Shown here one piece after another: positions 16,660 to 25,499 of a stretch of 64,000 nt of DNA (the first letter of the stretch is position 1; every line of letters starts with the position of its first letter). The DNA lies in NCBI GenBank assembly GCA_018827375.1, contig JAHJYW010000049.1:226970-290969 (forward strand), given 5' to 3'. Position numbers and translations under genes: made by a program. Under the pieces are notes generated by a model. The model did no database searches. It worked only from the letters and a program-made list of their open reading frames with translations, and had not been told where the DNA came from. This DNA is from Alphaproteobacteria bacterium. GTDB taxonomy: Bacteria; Pseudomonadota; Alphaproteobacteria; Caulobacterales; Hyphomonadaceae.

Positions 16660-19167
16660 ATGGGAATATCATTGACGCGGATGGGCAAATGCTCGGCGGC
16701 AGTCGCATTTGCCTGCAGCACCTTGGCCGGTCAGGCTTGGGCGCAAGAAGACACTGATTCTGCAACGAGAACGCTGCAAACAGTTACCGTGACAGCTCAG
16801 AAGCGCGAACAAAGCCTTCAGGACGTGCCGATCTCAGTTGTTGCCAAGAGCGGCGCTGACATTGAAACGCGCGGCATCCAGCGCATAGAGGACCTTTCGC
16901 TGCTCGTGCCGAATTTTTCGGTTCAGCAGGATCCGATCGGCGACAAGATCAATGTGCGCGGAATTCAGTCCGGCAACAATGCAGGTCTTGAGCAGTCGGT
17001 CTCCACTTTCGTCGATGGAGTGTATCGCGGGCGCGCAGTTCAGTCGCGCTTCTCTTTCCTGGACATTGAACGACTAGAAGTCTTGCGTGGCCCGCAGGGC
17101 ACCCTCTTCGGCAAGAACACGATCGGTGGGGCGGTTAACATCACCGCTGCCAAGCCGACCGATGAGCTTGCCTATTCTCTTGCCGGAACTTACACATTCG
17201 AGGGTGTTGAAGAGCTCAAGTCCGAAGGCTTCGTCTCCGGCCCACTGTCGGATGCGGTGCGCGGCCGTCTCGCCTTTATGTATCGCGACCAATCGGAAGG
17301 CCACGTCTTCAACGAATTCTATGGCGAAGACTCACCGCAAATTGAGGACGGTGCGGTTCGCGGCCAGCTGGAGTTTGACGCAACCGATAGAACGCTCATC
17401 CTGGTGCGCGCTGAACTTGGCGACTTCCAGCTTGATGCGCAACCTTTCGGTATCAAAGAAGCAGGCCCGCTCGCCATCTTCGAAGCTGCGGGCGCGTTTC
17501 CTGTATTTGCCGGTGACTTCGGCCGCACGAACATCGGTTCCGTCAATCCAAGTCTGGACTTCGGCTCTAACGGCAAAATGCGTGGCGACAGTAGCGAGTA
17601 TATGATCCGCGTTGAACATGAACTTGACAAGGGTGAGATCACGGCGATCGCCAGCTTTTCCGAATACGGTTTTGACCGGTTCCTTGATGCCGACTTTAGC
17701 GCGCTTGACATGCTCCGTTTCGACGAAAGAGAGGAGTACGAACAAACAGCGTTTGAACTGCGCTACGCCTCTGATCTGGACGGTCCGGTCAATTTCCTTG
17801 TCGGCACCTACTATCAGGACGCGGATCTACTAGCTGAGGGCCTGACTTACTTCAACGTCCGCCAGGATGGTGCAACAAACGAACTCGCAATTGACACGTT
17901 CTTTAATTCGGCCTGCAACTTTGTGGTCAACCAAGGTGCAGATCCGACCACGGCCACCCCTTGTCTGTTTAGCGGCGCGATCCAGGCGTTCGACGGAACG
18001 CCGCTGGCCTACACAGATGTCAACCGTATCAACCGGCTCGACCAATCGTCAGAACTCTACGCCTTGTTTGGCCAGGTTGACTGGGAGCTGACGGACACGC
18101 TCGAATTATCTCTCGGGCTGCGTTATGCAGAAGAGGAAAAATCTGCGAGACAGCAGGCTTTCGCAACCGATTTTGGCACTCGCAACCCTAATGTTGCCCT
18201 GTCTGACGACGCCACTTATCTGGCGGCATCAGGCGGCCAACTGCCCTCGATCTTCCGCCTGGTTGCCGAGGCGACGGCGCACGAAAACGATCTCGGTCGC
18301 AATGAGGATTCCTTCACTTGGTCGGCCAATCTGAGCTGGACCCCGAACAGCGACACTCTGCTCTATGCGCGAGCCGCAACCGGCTTCAAGGCGGGCGGCT
18401 TCAACAGTTTCGCTCTGGGCTCTGATCCGGACGAAGCCGAATATGAGGAAGAAGAAGTTCTGGGCTTCGAGGTTGGCGGAAAGCTGACCCTGCTCGACGG
18501 TGCCGCCGAGTTGAACGGCGCTGTCTTCACTAGTGAGTTCGAAAACATTCAGTCCGCCATCTTCACTGGTTCGACATCGTTCATCGTGCAAAACGCAGCC
18601 AAGGCCACGTCAAGCGGGATCGAACTCGACGGGCGCTGGGCCGCGACGGATGCACTGACAATCGTTGGGTCCGTTGCCTATGTCGATTTTGAATTCGACG
18701 AGTTCCCGCGAGCGGCGTGCACCAACGCCCAGCTTCAAGTGTTTCGCATCAGCCTCAGCCAGCCCCTGGCAACGCTGCAGCAATGCAGCGCCGCAGGCGT
18801 GAATGAACTGTCCGGTCAGGGGTCGGAGAATACGCCGGAAATCAGCGCGTCAATCTCACTTGACCACCGCGTGGAACTCTTCGGTCGTTACGAACTTAAC
18901 TCGGTGCTTGACGTTGCCTACCAGGACGATCAGTTCCGTTCGGGAGATCTCGATCCTCTGGGTCTTCAGGAAGCTTACACAAAGGCTAATCTCACCTTGG
19001 TGTTAGGCCCAACGGCTGGAAACTGGGACATTGCCCTGATCGGGAAGAACATCTTCGACGAGGAAACCTTCTCCTACTTCAATGATACGCCGGTAATCGA
19101 GGGGAGCCAACAATTTATCCCGGATCAGCCACGCACTGTCGGTCTGCGGCTCCGTATCAGAAACTAG
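16660..19167 (+). CDS. TonB-dependent outer-membrane receptor
   Basis: 835 residues. A signal peptide ends at GQAWA, then a TonB-box-like TVTVTAQKRE, a plug domain (about 35-160) with the motif DIERLEVLRGPQGTLFGKNT, and a 22-strand barrel rich in aromatic, Asp and Asn repeats to the C-terminus GLRLRIRN. ATG at 16660 follows GGAGGAGG. Such receptors import large or poorly soluble substrates, and in hydrocarbon degraders they are often co-regulated with catabolic genes. Its position between CYP153 and the GMC dehydrogenase suggests uptake of alkanes or a related lipid. That role is inferred. Confidence 0.93.
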   Translation: MGISLTRMGKCSAAVAFACSTLAGQAWAQEDTDSATRTLQTVTVTAQKREQSLQDVPISVVAKSGADIETRGIQRIEDLSLLVPNFSVQQDPIGDKINVRGIQSGNNAGLEQSVSTFVDGVYRGRAVQSRFSFLDIERLEVLRGPQGTLFGKNTIGGAVNITAAKPTDELAYSLAGTYTFEGVEELKSEGFVSGPLSDAVRGRLAFMYRDQSEGHVFNEFYGEDSPQIEDGAVRGQLEFDATDRTLILVRAELGDFQLDAQPFGIKEAGPLAIFEAAGAFPVFAGDFGRTNIGSVNPSLDFGSNGKMRGDSSEYMIRVEHELDKGEITAIASFSEYGFDRFLDADFSALDMLRFDEREEYEQTAFELRYASDLDGPVNFLVGTYYQDADLLAEGLTYFNVRQDGATNELAIDTFFNSACNFVVNQGADPTTATPCLFSGAIQAFDGTPLAYTDVNRINRLDQSSELYALFGQVDWELTDTLELSLGLRYAEEEKSARQQAFATDFGTRNPNVALSDDATYLAASGGQLPSIFRLVAEATAHENDLGRNEDSFTWSANLSWTPNSDTLLYARAATGFKAGGFNSFALGSDPDEAEYEEEEVLGFEVGGKLTLLDGAAELNGAVFTSEFENIQSAIFTGSTSFIVQNAAKATSSGIELDGRWAATDALTIVGSVAYVDFEFDEFPRAACTNAQLQVFRISLSQPLATLQQCSAAGVNELSGQGSENTPEISASISLDHRVELFGRYELNSVLDVAYQDDQFRSGDLDPLGLQEAYTKANLTLVLGPTAGNWDIALIGKNIFDEETFSYFNDTPVIEGSQQFIPDQPRTVGLRLRIRN

Positions 19168-19168
19168 G

Positions 19169-19183
19169 CTCGCCTCTGGCGAG
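19169..19183 (+). terminator. Hairpin after the TonB receptor gene
   Basis: CTCGCC-TCT-GGCGAG is a perfect 6-bp stem with a 3-nt loop starting 2 bp after the receptor stop codon. There is no T-tract after it, so it may attenuate or protect the 3' end rather than terminate fully. Confidence 0.45.
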
Positions 19184-19268
19184 ACCTAAGGACCCGCGCT
19201 CGACGTTTCCTCCCGATTTCTCTTAAAGCGCGGGTTCATTTTGCAATTGGATTAAATGGAGCATTGAA

Positions 19269-20888
19269 GTGAAATTTGACTATGTCATCGTTGGCGCGGG
19301 TTCGGCCGGATGTGTATTGGCTTCGCGGCTCTCAGAAGACCCGAATATTCATATTTGTCTGATCGAGGCAGGAGGAAAGGGCAAGAGTATATTCGTTCGT
19401 GCGCCTGCGGGAGTTGTTGCCATGATGCCCGGTCGGCACCCCCGCATCAATAATTGGGCGTTCGAAACCGTCCCTCAACCCGCCCTGAATGGGCGACGCG
19501 GATATCAGCCGCGCGGCAAAGCACTGGGTGGCTCGAGTGCCATCAACGCCATGCTGTATGTCCGTGGACAGAGGGAAGATTATGATGGTTGGGCCGAACT
19601 AGGATGTGAGGGTTGGTCCTTTGACGAGGTCCTTCCCTACTTCCTGAGAGCCGAAAACAATATACGCGGCGACGGTCCGTTTCACTCCTCCAGCGGGCCG
19701 CTGAATGTCAGCGAACAGCAAAGTCCTAGTGAAATAACGGAGGCTTTCGTAGAGGCGGCCCAATGTCTTCAAATCCCTTACAATAGTGATTTCAATGGCG
19801 CACATCAGGACGGCGTGGGCCTGTACCAGGTTACTCAGTTTCATGAGCATGAGCGGCGTGGCGAGCGCTGTTCAGCTGCGGCTGCCTACCTCCACCCGGT
19901 TATGGACCGCCCCAATCTAACCGTCATAACCCATGCGCAAGTCACACGCGTTCGTTTTGACGGCAAGCGCGCTGTTGGCGTCGATTATCGTCGGAAGGGA
20001 AAAATTATTAGCGTGGACGCTGGGCGAGAAGTTCTCCTCAGCGGCGGCGCCTTTAACTCACCGCAACTTCTGCTTCTGTCAGGCGTCGGCCCGGCTGCAG
20101 AGATTGCCCCGCACGGGATCGAGCCTATTCACGATCTGCCTGGCGTGGGCAAAAACCTTCAAGACCACCTCGACTTTATTCTCGCCTACAAAACGAAACG
20201 TCCCGTTACCTTCGGCATCGGGCCGCGCGGTGGCTTGCAATTACTTAAGAGCATGCTTCAGTGGCGTCGCGATGGCTCCGGGATGATTGCGAGCCCGATG
20301 GCCGAAGGTGGGGCCTTCATTCACTCAACCCCAGGCCTTACGCGACCGGACCTGCAATTGCATTTCGTCATCTCTATTGTTGATGACCATGCGCGCAAAC
20401 TACATTCGGGATTTGGATATTCCTGCCATGTCTGCGTGCTTCGTCCCCATTCGATGGGCGATGTCATGCTGGACAATGCCAATCCGTTCTCCCCACCCCG
20501 CATTGACCCGAAGTTCCTGTCCGATGAGCGCGATCTGAATCTTTTGGTTAAGGGCGTTCGGATCATGAGGGAGATCATGGAGACCTCGCCAATCAAGGAA
20601 TACAAGACTGAAGAGATCTACACAGCCGACGCTAAAACCGATGAAGACCTGGTAGCGCATATCCGCGCTCGCGCTGACACGATCTACCATCCTGTCGGAA
20701 CCTGCAAGATGGGGGTCGATGACATGGCCGTCGTCGATTCTCAGCTTCGCGTTCATGGGATGGACGGATTACGCGTTGTGGATGCCTCCGTTATGCCAAC
20801 GCTTGTGAGCGGCAATACCAATGCACCAACTATTATGATCGCGGAAAAAGCTTCGGAAATGATTCTGAAAGCGCACGAAAAAGCGTGA
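19269..20888 (+). CDS. GMC-family FAD alcohol dehydrogenase (AlkJ-like)
   Basis: 539 residues. It starts at GTG, with GGAG upstream. The Rossmann FAD motif VGAGSAGCVLASRLSED is at residues 8-24. RGKALGGSSAINAMLYVRG is GMC signature 1, and SGGAFNSPQLLLLSGVGP is signature 2. The C-terminal catalytic region has the His of YHPVGTCKMG and SGNTNAPTIMIAEKAS. AlkJ-like members oxidise medium-chain primary alcohols to aldehydes at the inner membrane, passing electrons to the respiratory chain; choline dehydrogenase is the other common assignment. Neighbouring CYP153 and acyl-CoA ligase favour the alcohol role. Confidence 0.88.
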   Translation: MKFDYVIVGAGSAGCVLASRLSEDPNIHICLIEAGGKGKSIFVRAPAGVVAMMPGRHPRINNWAFETVPQPALNGRRGYQPRGKALGGSSAINAMLYVRGQREDYDGWAELGCEGWSFDEVLPYFLRAENNIRGDGPFHSSSGPLNVSEQQSPSEITEAFVEAAQCLQIPYNSDFNGAHQDGVGLYQVTQFHEHERRGERCSAAAAYLHPVMDRPNLTVITHAQVTRVRFDGKRAVGVDYRRKGKIISVDAGREVLLSGGAFNSPQLLLLSGVGPAAEIAPHGIEPIHDLPGVGKNLQDHLDFILAYKTKRPVTFGIGPRGGLQLLKSMLQWRRDGSGMIASPMAEGGAFIHSTPGLTRPDLQLHFVISIVDDHARKLHSGFGYSCHVCVLRPHSMGDVMLDNANPFSPPRIDPKFLSDERDLNLLVKGVRIMREIMETSPIKEYKTEEIYTADAKTDEDLVAHIRARADTIYHPVGTCKMGVDDMAVVDSQLRVHGMDGLRVVDASVMPTLVSGNTNAPTIMIAEKASEMILKAHEKA

Positions 20889-20925
20889 GCTTTTCTGACT
20901 GCAATTAGAGGGGAGACAGACGCCC

Positions 20926-22551
20926 ATGAAGGGATTGATGCAAAATTGGCCGTTGACGGTGGATAAGATCCTGGACCATGCGAACCGCAATTATCCAGAC
21001 CGCGAGATTGTTTCGCGCTCGGTTGAAGGTCCCATAGTAACCACGACCTATCGCGAAGTGTACGACCGCTCCAGGCAGCTCACGGCGGCGCTTCAGGCGG
21101 ACGGAATCGTACTGAGCGATCGCATCGGGACAATTGCCTGGAATACGGCGCGCCATATCGAATGCTGGTATGGTACCATGGGCATGGGCGCGATCCTGCA
21201 TACCATCAACCCACGACTGCACCCTGATCAAATCGCCTGGCTCGCAAATGATGCCAACGACCGCATCCTGATCGTCGACCTTACTTTCGTGCCCATAGTC
21301 GAGCAGATCCGTGACAAGCTGCATACGGTCGAAAAGGTCATCGTCCTGTGCGCGGACGACGATCTTCCCGAGTCCAGCATTGAACTCACCTCCTATGAGG
21401 CGTGGATTTTCGGGCGCGATACGTCAAACGTGCGATGGGGTCAGTTTGATGAAGAGACAGCATGCGGCCTGTGCTACACGTCCGGCACGACAGGCAATCC
21501 GAAAGGGGTTCTGTATTCTCACCGCTCGAACGTCCTACATGCCTTCATGTCGCTGCAGCCTGATGCGATGAATCTGTCGGGTGCGGCGACCGTACTGCCG
21601 GTCGTACCGATGTTCCACGCAAATGCCTGGGGACTGGCCTTTTCCTGCCTAGCTGTTGGTGCCAAGCTCGTTCTTCCCGGTCCACGCATGGAGCCTGACG
21701 CGATCTATGAGTTGTTATGCGAACATGACGTTACCTTTACTGCGGCCGTCCCCACAGTTTGGATGTTGTTGCTGAACCATCTTCTTGAAAATGATCTCGA
21801 CCTGCCGGCGCTGAAACGGGTGGTCATTGGTGGCACCGCAGTGCCCGAACGCATTCTCAGAACGTTCGAGGAGAAATTCGGCGTGGACGTCATTCATGCC
21901 TGGGGCATGACTGAAACCTCTCCGATCGGCACAATAGGCACTCTTCCCGCACAGCTGCGCAATGCCCCGCTTGACGAGCGAGTCGCTCACAAGCTGAAGC
22001 AAGGACGGACGCCATTCGGTGTCGAAATGAAACTCGTCGATGATGCGGGTGCCCGGTTGCCGCATGATGGCAATACGCCGGGCCGTGTTATGGTGCGCGG
22101 TCTCGCTGTGGTTGGGAGTTATTTCAACGGTTCTGGCGGCAACATCCTGGACGGCGACGGTTTCTTCGACACGGGCGATATCGCAACTGTTGACTCCTTG
22201 GGTACAATGCAAATCACTGACCGCGCCAAGGACGTGATCAAGTCCGGCGGAGAATGGATATCCTCAATTGATATCGAGAATATAGCTATTGGTCATCCCG
22301 AAGTCGCAAATGCAGCGGTGATCGGCGTCTACCATCCAAAATGGGATGAGCGCCCAATTCTCATCGTCCAGCCCGTCAGTGGCCGCAGCCCCACAAAGGA
22401 CAGCGTTCTTGCCATTCTGGAAGGTAAGATCGCCAAATGGTGGATGCCGGATGATGTGGTGATGGTCGATGAGATTCCGTTAGGTCCGACGGGCAAGAAC
22501 AATAAGCTGGCATTGCGAGACCAGTTCAAGGATTTCGAACTGTCCACCTGA
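20926..22551 (+). CDS. Medium/long-chain fatty acyl-CoA ligase (AlkK-like)
   Basis: 541 residues, ANL superfamily. The P-loop is [18 protein letters not shown] (about residues 184-201), the adenylate motif is [10 protein letters not shown], the hinge is [15 protein letters not shown], and the C-terminal lysine is in GPTGKNNK. It forms acyl-AMP and then acyl-CoA. AlkK of the alkane pathway belongs to this group and activates the acid formed from alkane oxidation. It lies 37 bp after the GMC gene with ribosome site GAGGGGAGA, and is followed by a strong terminator. Confidence 0.9.
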   Translation: MKGLMQNWPLTVDKILDHANRNYPDREIVSRSVEGPIVTTTYREVYDRSRQLTAALQADGIVLSDRIGTIAWNTARHIECWYGTMGMGAILHTINPRLHPDQIAWLANDANDRILIVDLTFVPIVEQIRDKLHTVEKVIVLCADDDLPESSIELTSYEAWIFGRDTSNVRWGQFDEETACGLCYTSGTTGNPKGVLYSHRSNVLHAFMSLQPDAMNLSGAATVLPVVPMFHANAWGLAFSCLAVGAKLVLPGPRMEPDAIYELLCEHDVTFTAAVPTVWMLLLNHLLENDLDLPALKRVVIGGTAVPERILRTFEEKFGVDVIHAWGMTETSPIGTIGTLPAQLRNAPLDERVAHKLKQGRTPFGVEMKLVDDAGARLPHDGNTPGRVMVRGLAVVGSYFNGSGGNILDGDGFFDTGDIATVDSLGTMQITDRAKDVIKSGGEWISSIDIENIAIGHPEVANAAVIGVYHPKWDERPILIVQPVSGRSPTKDSVLAILEGKIAKWWMPDDVVMVDEIPLGPTGKNNKLALRDQFKDFELST

Positions 22552-22575
22552 TCGTGGCGGGCGTTCAATGAAGAT

Positions 22576-22603
22576 CCGGGGTGCTGAATCGCTCCGGCTT
22601 TTT
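22576..22603 (+). terminator. Rho-independent terminator of the receptor-GMC-ligase operon
   Basis: CCGGGGTG (22576-22583) pairs with CGCTCCGG (22590-22597), including two G-T wobbles, around a 6-nt loop, followed by five T residues (22599-22603). It lies 24 bp after the ligase stop. Confidence 0.7.
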
Positions 22604-22648
22604 GATGGTTCACGCGTCGGAGCGCCGAAGTTTCTAGGGGTATGCCAG

Positions 22649-23299
22649 TTACTTCGACAGTTCAGGCGAGCTCAGCTTCTTGAGTAGAAGCGCCTCGAAT
22701 TCCTCGACATACTGGCGCGGCATGAATCGCGAGAGCACCAAGGCTTGGAACCGCACGCTCATCGTTATAGGGCCGGCGTCGCCCGGCAGCTTGATGTGAC
22801 TTTCACGCAGAAATTCGAGCCCATATCGGAAAATTAGAACCAGTACGTGACACAGCATTTCAACGTCCGGCGGGCTGATGCCGATAATACCGTCGTCTCG
22901 CATTTTCAAGATGAAATTACGATACTGCTCGATTGTCCGATCGTATATCCTTGGCAATTCTCGCTCGAGTTCCGGTGTATGCTGACCATAATCGGCTTGA
23001 TCCCGATACATAAAGCGGAATTTCCTGACTTCCTTCGACAGCTCGATCTGGAAATCGACAAACTCATCCAGTACGAAACCGTCACCTGGATTGATCGCCA
23101 TTCGTGCTTCTGAACAGCGGATAAACTCCAGGTTAATCGCTTCCAGCAAAGCTCTCTTGCTTTTGAAATGGTACCAAAGGTTGCCTTCGGCAATACCGAC
23201 AGTCTGAGCGATCTCCGAAGTCGTCACGCCGCCAAATCCGTTCCGATTGAACAGTTCCTGAGCCACCTCGATAATTTTGTCGTGAGTCGCTTTCGCCAT
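22649..23299 (-). CDS. TetR-family transcriptional regulator
   Basis: 216 residues. The N-terminal TetR HTH (about residues 5-55) reads GGVTTSEIAQTVGIAEGNLW then YHFKSKRALL, the canonical helix 3-4 segment. The ligand-binding C-domain is not assignable. It converges with the alkane operon end and is the only regulator in the 14.8-23.3 kb block, making it a candidate for the CCCTAAAT sites at 16528-16637, though TetR genes more often act on adjacent divergent targets. The gene downstream on the same strand is a recombinase fragment, so it marks the end of the cluster. Confidence 0.9.
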   Translation of the reverse strand: MAKATHDKIIEVAQELFNRNGFGGVTTSEIAQTVGIAEGNLWYHFKSKRALLEAINLEFIRCSEARMAINPGDGFVLDEFVDFQIELSKEVRKFRFMYRDQADYGQHTPELERELPRIYDRTIEQYRNFILKMRDDGIIGISPPDVEMLCHVLVLIFRYGLEFLRESHIKLPGDAGPITMSVRFQALVLSRFMPRQYVEEFEALLLKKLSSPELSK

Positions 23300-23380
23300 T
23301 TCATCACCCAGAATTTGCGCTTACCACCCGGTTTGTTGCTGTGGGCTGATTGGATGTCAACGCTTTCTGGCGGTACAATG

Positions 23381-24262
23381 TCAGTCCGCCGGGTCGATGA
23401 CCGGCAGGTTGTCGAACGGGCTCGCGGCGTCCTGCAACATCTTCGGCGAGACCCGCGTGTAGATGGAGGTGGTCTCGAGCTTGGCGTGGCCGAGCATGAC
23501 CTGGATGACGCGGATATCGACGCCTGCCTCGAGAAGGTGCGTGGCGAACGAATGGCGCAGCGTGTGAAGGGTGATCTTCTCCGGCCTGTCGATCCCGGCG
23601 GCCTCCACGGCAGAGCTGAACTGGCGTGAAAGCTGGCGTGTGCTGATCGGGCACATCAAGCCCTTCCGGCTGGGAAACAGCCAGTACTGCGGCCGTGCGA
23701 TCTGCCACCACTTGCGCAAGGTCTCGAGCAGCTGCGGCGCGAGCTTGGCCTTGCGGTCCTTGTTGCCCTTGCCGTGTTTGATCCGGAGCGTCATCGACGC
23801 ATTGTCGATATCCGAGACCTTGAGGTTGGCGGTCTCCGACGCCCGCAGTCCTGCGCCGTAAGTGACGCTGAGCGCCGTCTTGTACTTGAGCCCCGGCGCC
23901 GCGATGATGCGGGCAACCTCTTCAGGCGTCAGGACTGAGGGCAGCGACTTGGCCCGCGCCATCAACGGCACACGTTCAACGTCCTCACGCCGCCCCAGCG
24001 TCACGCGCAGGAAGAAGCGCAGAGCTGTCGCCTGTCCGTTTATGGTCATGTAGGAAACGTCCGTTCCCTGAAGGTAGAGAAGATAGCTGCGCACCAGCTC
24101 GCCGGTCAGGTCACCGGGCTTGATCCCGAGATGAGAGCAGCATGCCCGAACGGTGCGAATATAGTGCCTCTGCGTGCCGGGACTGTGCGCTGGTCCTGTT
24201 TTCCGGGCGACCTGTGTAGACGCCATCGACATAGAAACCGACACCGGTCTCAAGACCGACAA
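23381..24262 (-). CDS. Tyrosine recombinase of the IS91/ISCR-associated type, N-terminally truncated
   Basis: Family similarity begins at SPGTQRHYIRTVRACCSHLG (codon 27, about 24184). Full-length relatives have about 15-20 more residues before it, and the reading frame upstream comes from the antisense of a TonB receptor remnant. Core catalytic residues remain: Arg in YGAGLRASETA, Lys in KHGKGNKDRKAKL, HTLRHSFATHLLEAG, GHAKLETTSIYTRV. This family accompanies IS91-like transposases, none of which is adjacent. The encoded protein may start inside the fused leader or may be inactive. It probably marks a transposition scar between the alkane cluster and the conjugative element. Confidence 0.75.
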   Translation of the reverse strand: MSVLRPVSVSMSMASTQVARKTGPAHSPGTQRHYIRTVRACCSHLGIKPGDLTGELVRSYLLYLQGTDVSYMTINGQATALRFFLRVTLGRREDVERVPLMARAKSLPSVLTPEEVARIIAAPGLKYKTALSVTYGAGLRASETANLKVSDIDNASMTLRIKHGKGNKDRKAKLAPQLLETLRKWWQIARPQYWLFPSRKGLMCPISTRQLSRQFSSAVEAAGIDRPEKITLHTLRHSFATHLLEAGVDIRVIQVMLGHAKLETTSIYTRVSPKMLQDAASPFDNLPVIDPAD

Positions 24263-24606
24263 AACGAACCAGGGTTGAAATACCTCTAATGGAAATCAGA
24301 CCTTGAAGATTGCCACCACCCCCCCGATTGGCCTGCATTTGGGACCGTGCTTAGCACTTGATCAAAGGAGACAACGCCCTGTGCTTCTAACTGATCGCCC
24401 GTAAATGCAGAAATAGAGAGTGGAGCGGATAGAGCACTTTCTTCTTTCTTTCGAGCCGTGACTGTCACCGGGGCTAGGCGGCGATCGGTATCCGCACTTT
24501 GCCCGTCGTCAGCATCCTGCGCGGCGGCACCGCTTATTGGCGCCGCTACCGAAAACACTGTCGCAATCGCAATGGCTGCGACTGATTTGCATGCCTGTCT
24601 TCTCAT
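24190..24606 (-). pseudogene. TonB-dependent receptor 5' fragment, frameshifted and cut by the recombinase
   Basis: From ATG at 24606 the frame encodes a signal peptide (AIATVFSVAAPISGAAAQ), then VTVTARKKEESALSAPLSIS and a plug-domain start up to VLSTVPNA. The homology then continues in another frame as QANRGGGGNLQGLISIRGIS and GFYVDGVYTGRPEN, ending near 24195. One frameshift around 24320 and an abrupt end at the recombinase junction show a dead gene; the rest of the plug and the barrel are missing. Confidence 0.8.
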
Positions 24607-25078
24607 AGATCCACTCCCAGCAAAAATTAGAAATGGAACGCTAACTTTCACACGGTTTCCCGTATTTCGTGGGGCACATTTTTTGTTGAAGATTGCACGG
24701 TCAGCTACACGGGTCGCAGATAAGAAAGTCCCTACTCTAAGCGCCGCAGTGAGTGTCCTGTTTGGGCCAATCCAGCTCTGATGGCCAGAACATTACGACC
24801 GGCTGGTTCGCTCAACAAGCGCCGTTACGCCCAAGGGTGGGAGGCTGCTCGATTTCAAACTGAGGCACAACCGAACTGAGACCCACAAGGGCTGACATTC
24901 TCAGGAACAATTGGTTGAGGCGGCGACATGATCCTTCGGGAACATTCTTGGATGCGGCAATACGTCGGCCATCTCGGTTGTCGCTCATCACGACGTCGAC
25001 CGCTTTCGGATCTGCAGATGCCGATCCCTCGTTTCCACTTGCTCCTCCCCCTTACCGCCGCGGCGGCGACTCGACTCT
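24607..25078. other. Gene-poor stretch between TonB remnant and conjugation genes
   Basis: No confident gene. A minus-strand 58-codon frame (24812-24988, beginning MSDNRDGRRIAASKNVPEGS) looks protein-like in composition but has no recognised relatives by eye and only a weak upstream site. No copy of the guaA end, which would mark the left junction of the ICE, could be seen here. Confidence 0.4.
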
Positions 25079-25495
25079 TCATGGGCGGTGTGAAGGCAAC
25101 CTGGCCTGCCTATCGATATCCCGTGTATCGCGACCTCCAATCTTCCGCGCCACCTGACCGATGAAGTGGTCAAACCGCTTCTGGCCGAGGGCGTGGGCGA
25201 TATCGCGCTCACCTTCCGGGATCGGTTCGGTGCGGGTCAGCCAATAGTAGATGTAGTGGGCGAGCGTCTCATAGGTGAAGGCGACATCGCGTTCGATCTC
25301 GGCCTGTCTGCGATCAAAGGCATCTACCCTTGCCAGCAGCCGTTCTTCCAAAACCGAGCGCGCCTCGGGGTCGAACCACGCCCTGAGCGCATCCTCGACG
25401 ATGGCGGTCTTGGTCGCGCCGGGCCTGTCTGCCGCCTCGCAGAGCTGGGCGTATAGCTTTGTTGAAATCCGTATGTTTACGCGTGGCTTGCCCAT
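25079..25495 (-). CDS. Ribbon-helix-helix (CopG-like) protein linked to traG
   Basis: 138 residues from ATG at 25495. The N-terminus GKPRVNIRISTKLYAQLCEA has the beta-strand and helix pattern of ribbon-helix-helix DNA-binding proteins, followed by a helical region with AEIERDVAFTYETLAHYIYY. It begins 5 bp after the traG stop, so it is the last gene of the traF-relaxase-traG run. CopG-like genes in this position are common in alphaproteobacterial ICEs and may act as relaxosome accessory or regulator; the exact role is not known. Confidence 0.75.
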   Translation of the reverse strand: MGKPRVNIRISTKLYAQLCEAADRPGATKTAIVEDALRAWFDPEARSVLEERLLARVDAFDRRQAEIERDVAFTYETLAHYIYYWLTRTEPIPEGERDIAHALGQKRFDHFIGQVARKIGGRDTRDIDRQARLPSHRP

Positions 25496-25499
25496 GGGC

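Noticed and set aside
23381..24262. The recombinase here as the integrase of the ICE
   Set aside because: It belongs to the IS91-associated type, is shortened at its N-terminus and sits in a dead TonB gene; the P4-type integrase beside guaA is the natural ICE integrase.
24812..24988. 58-codon minus frame starting MSDNRDGRR as a gene
   Set aside because: Composition is protein-like, but there is no strong ribosome site, no known domain and no context; left as unassigned.
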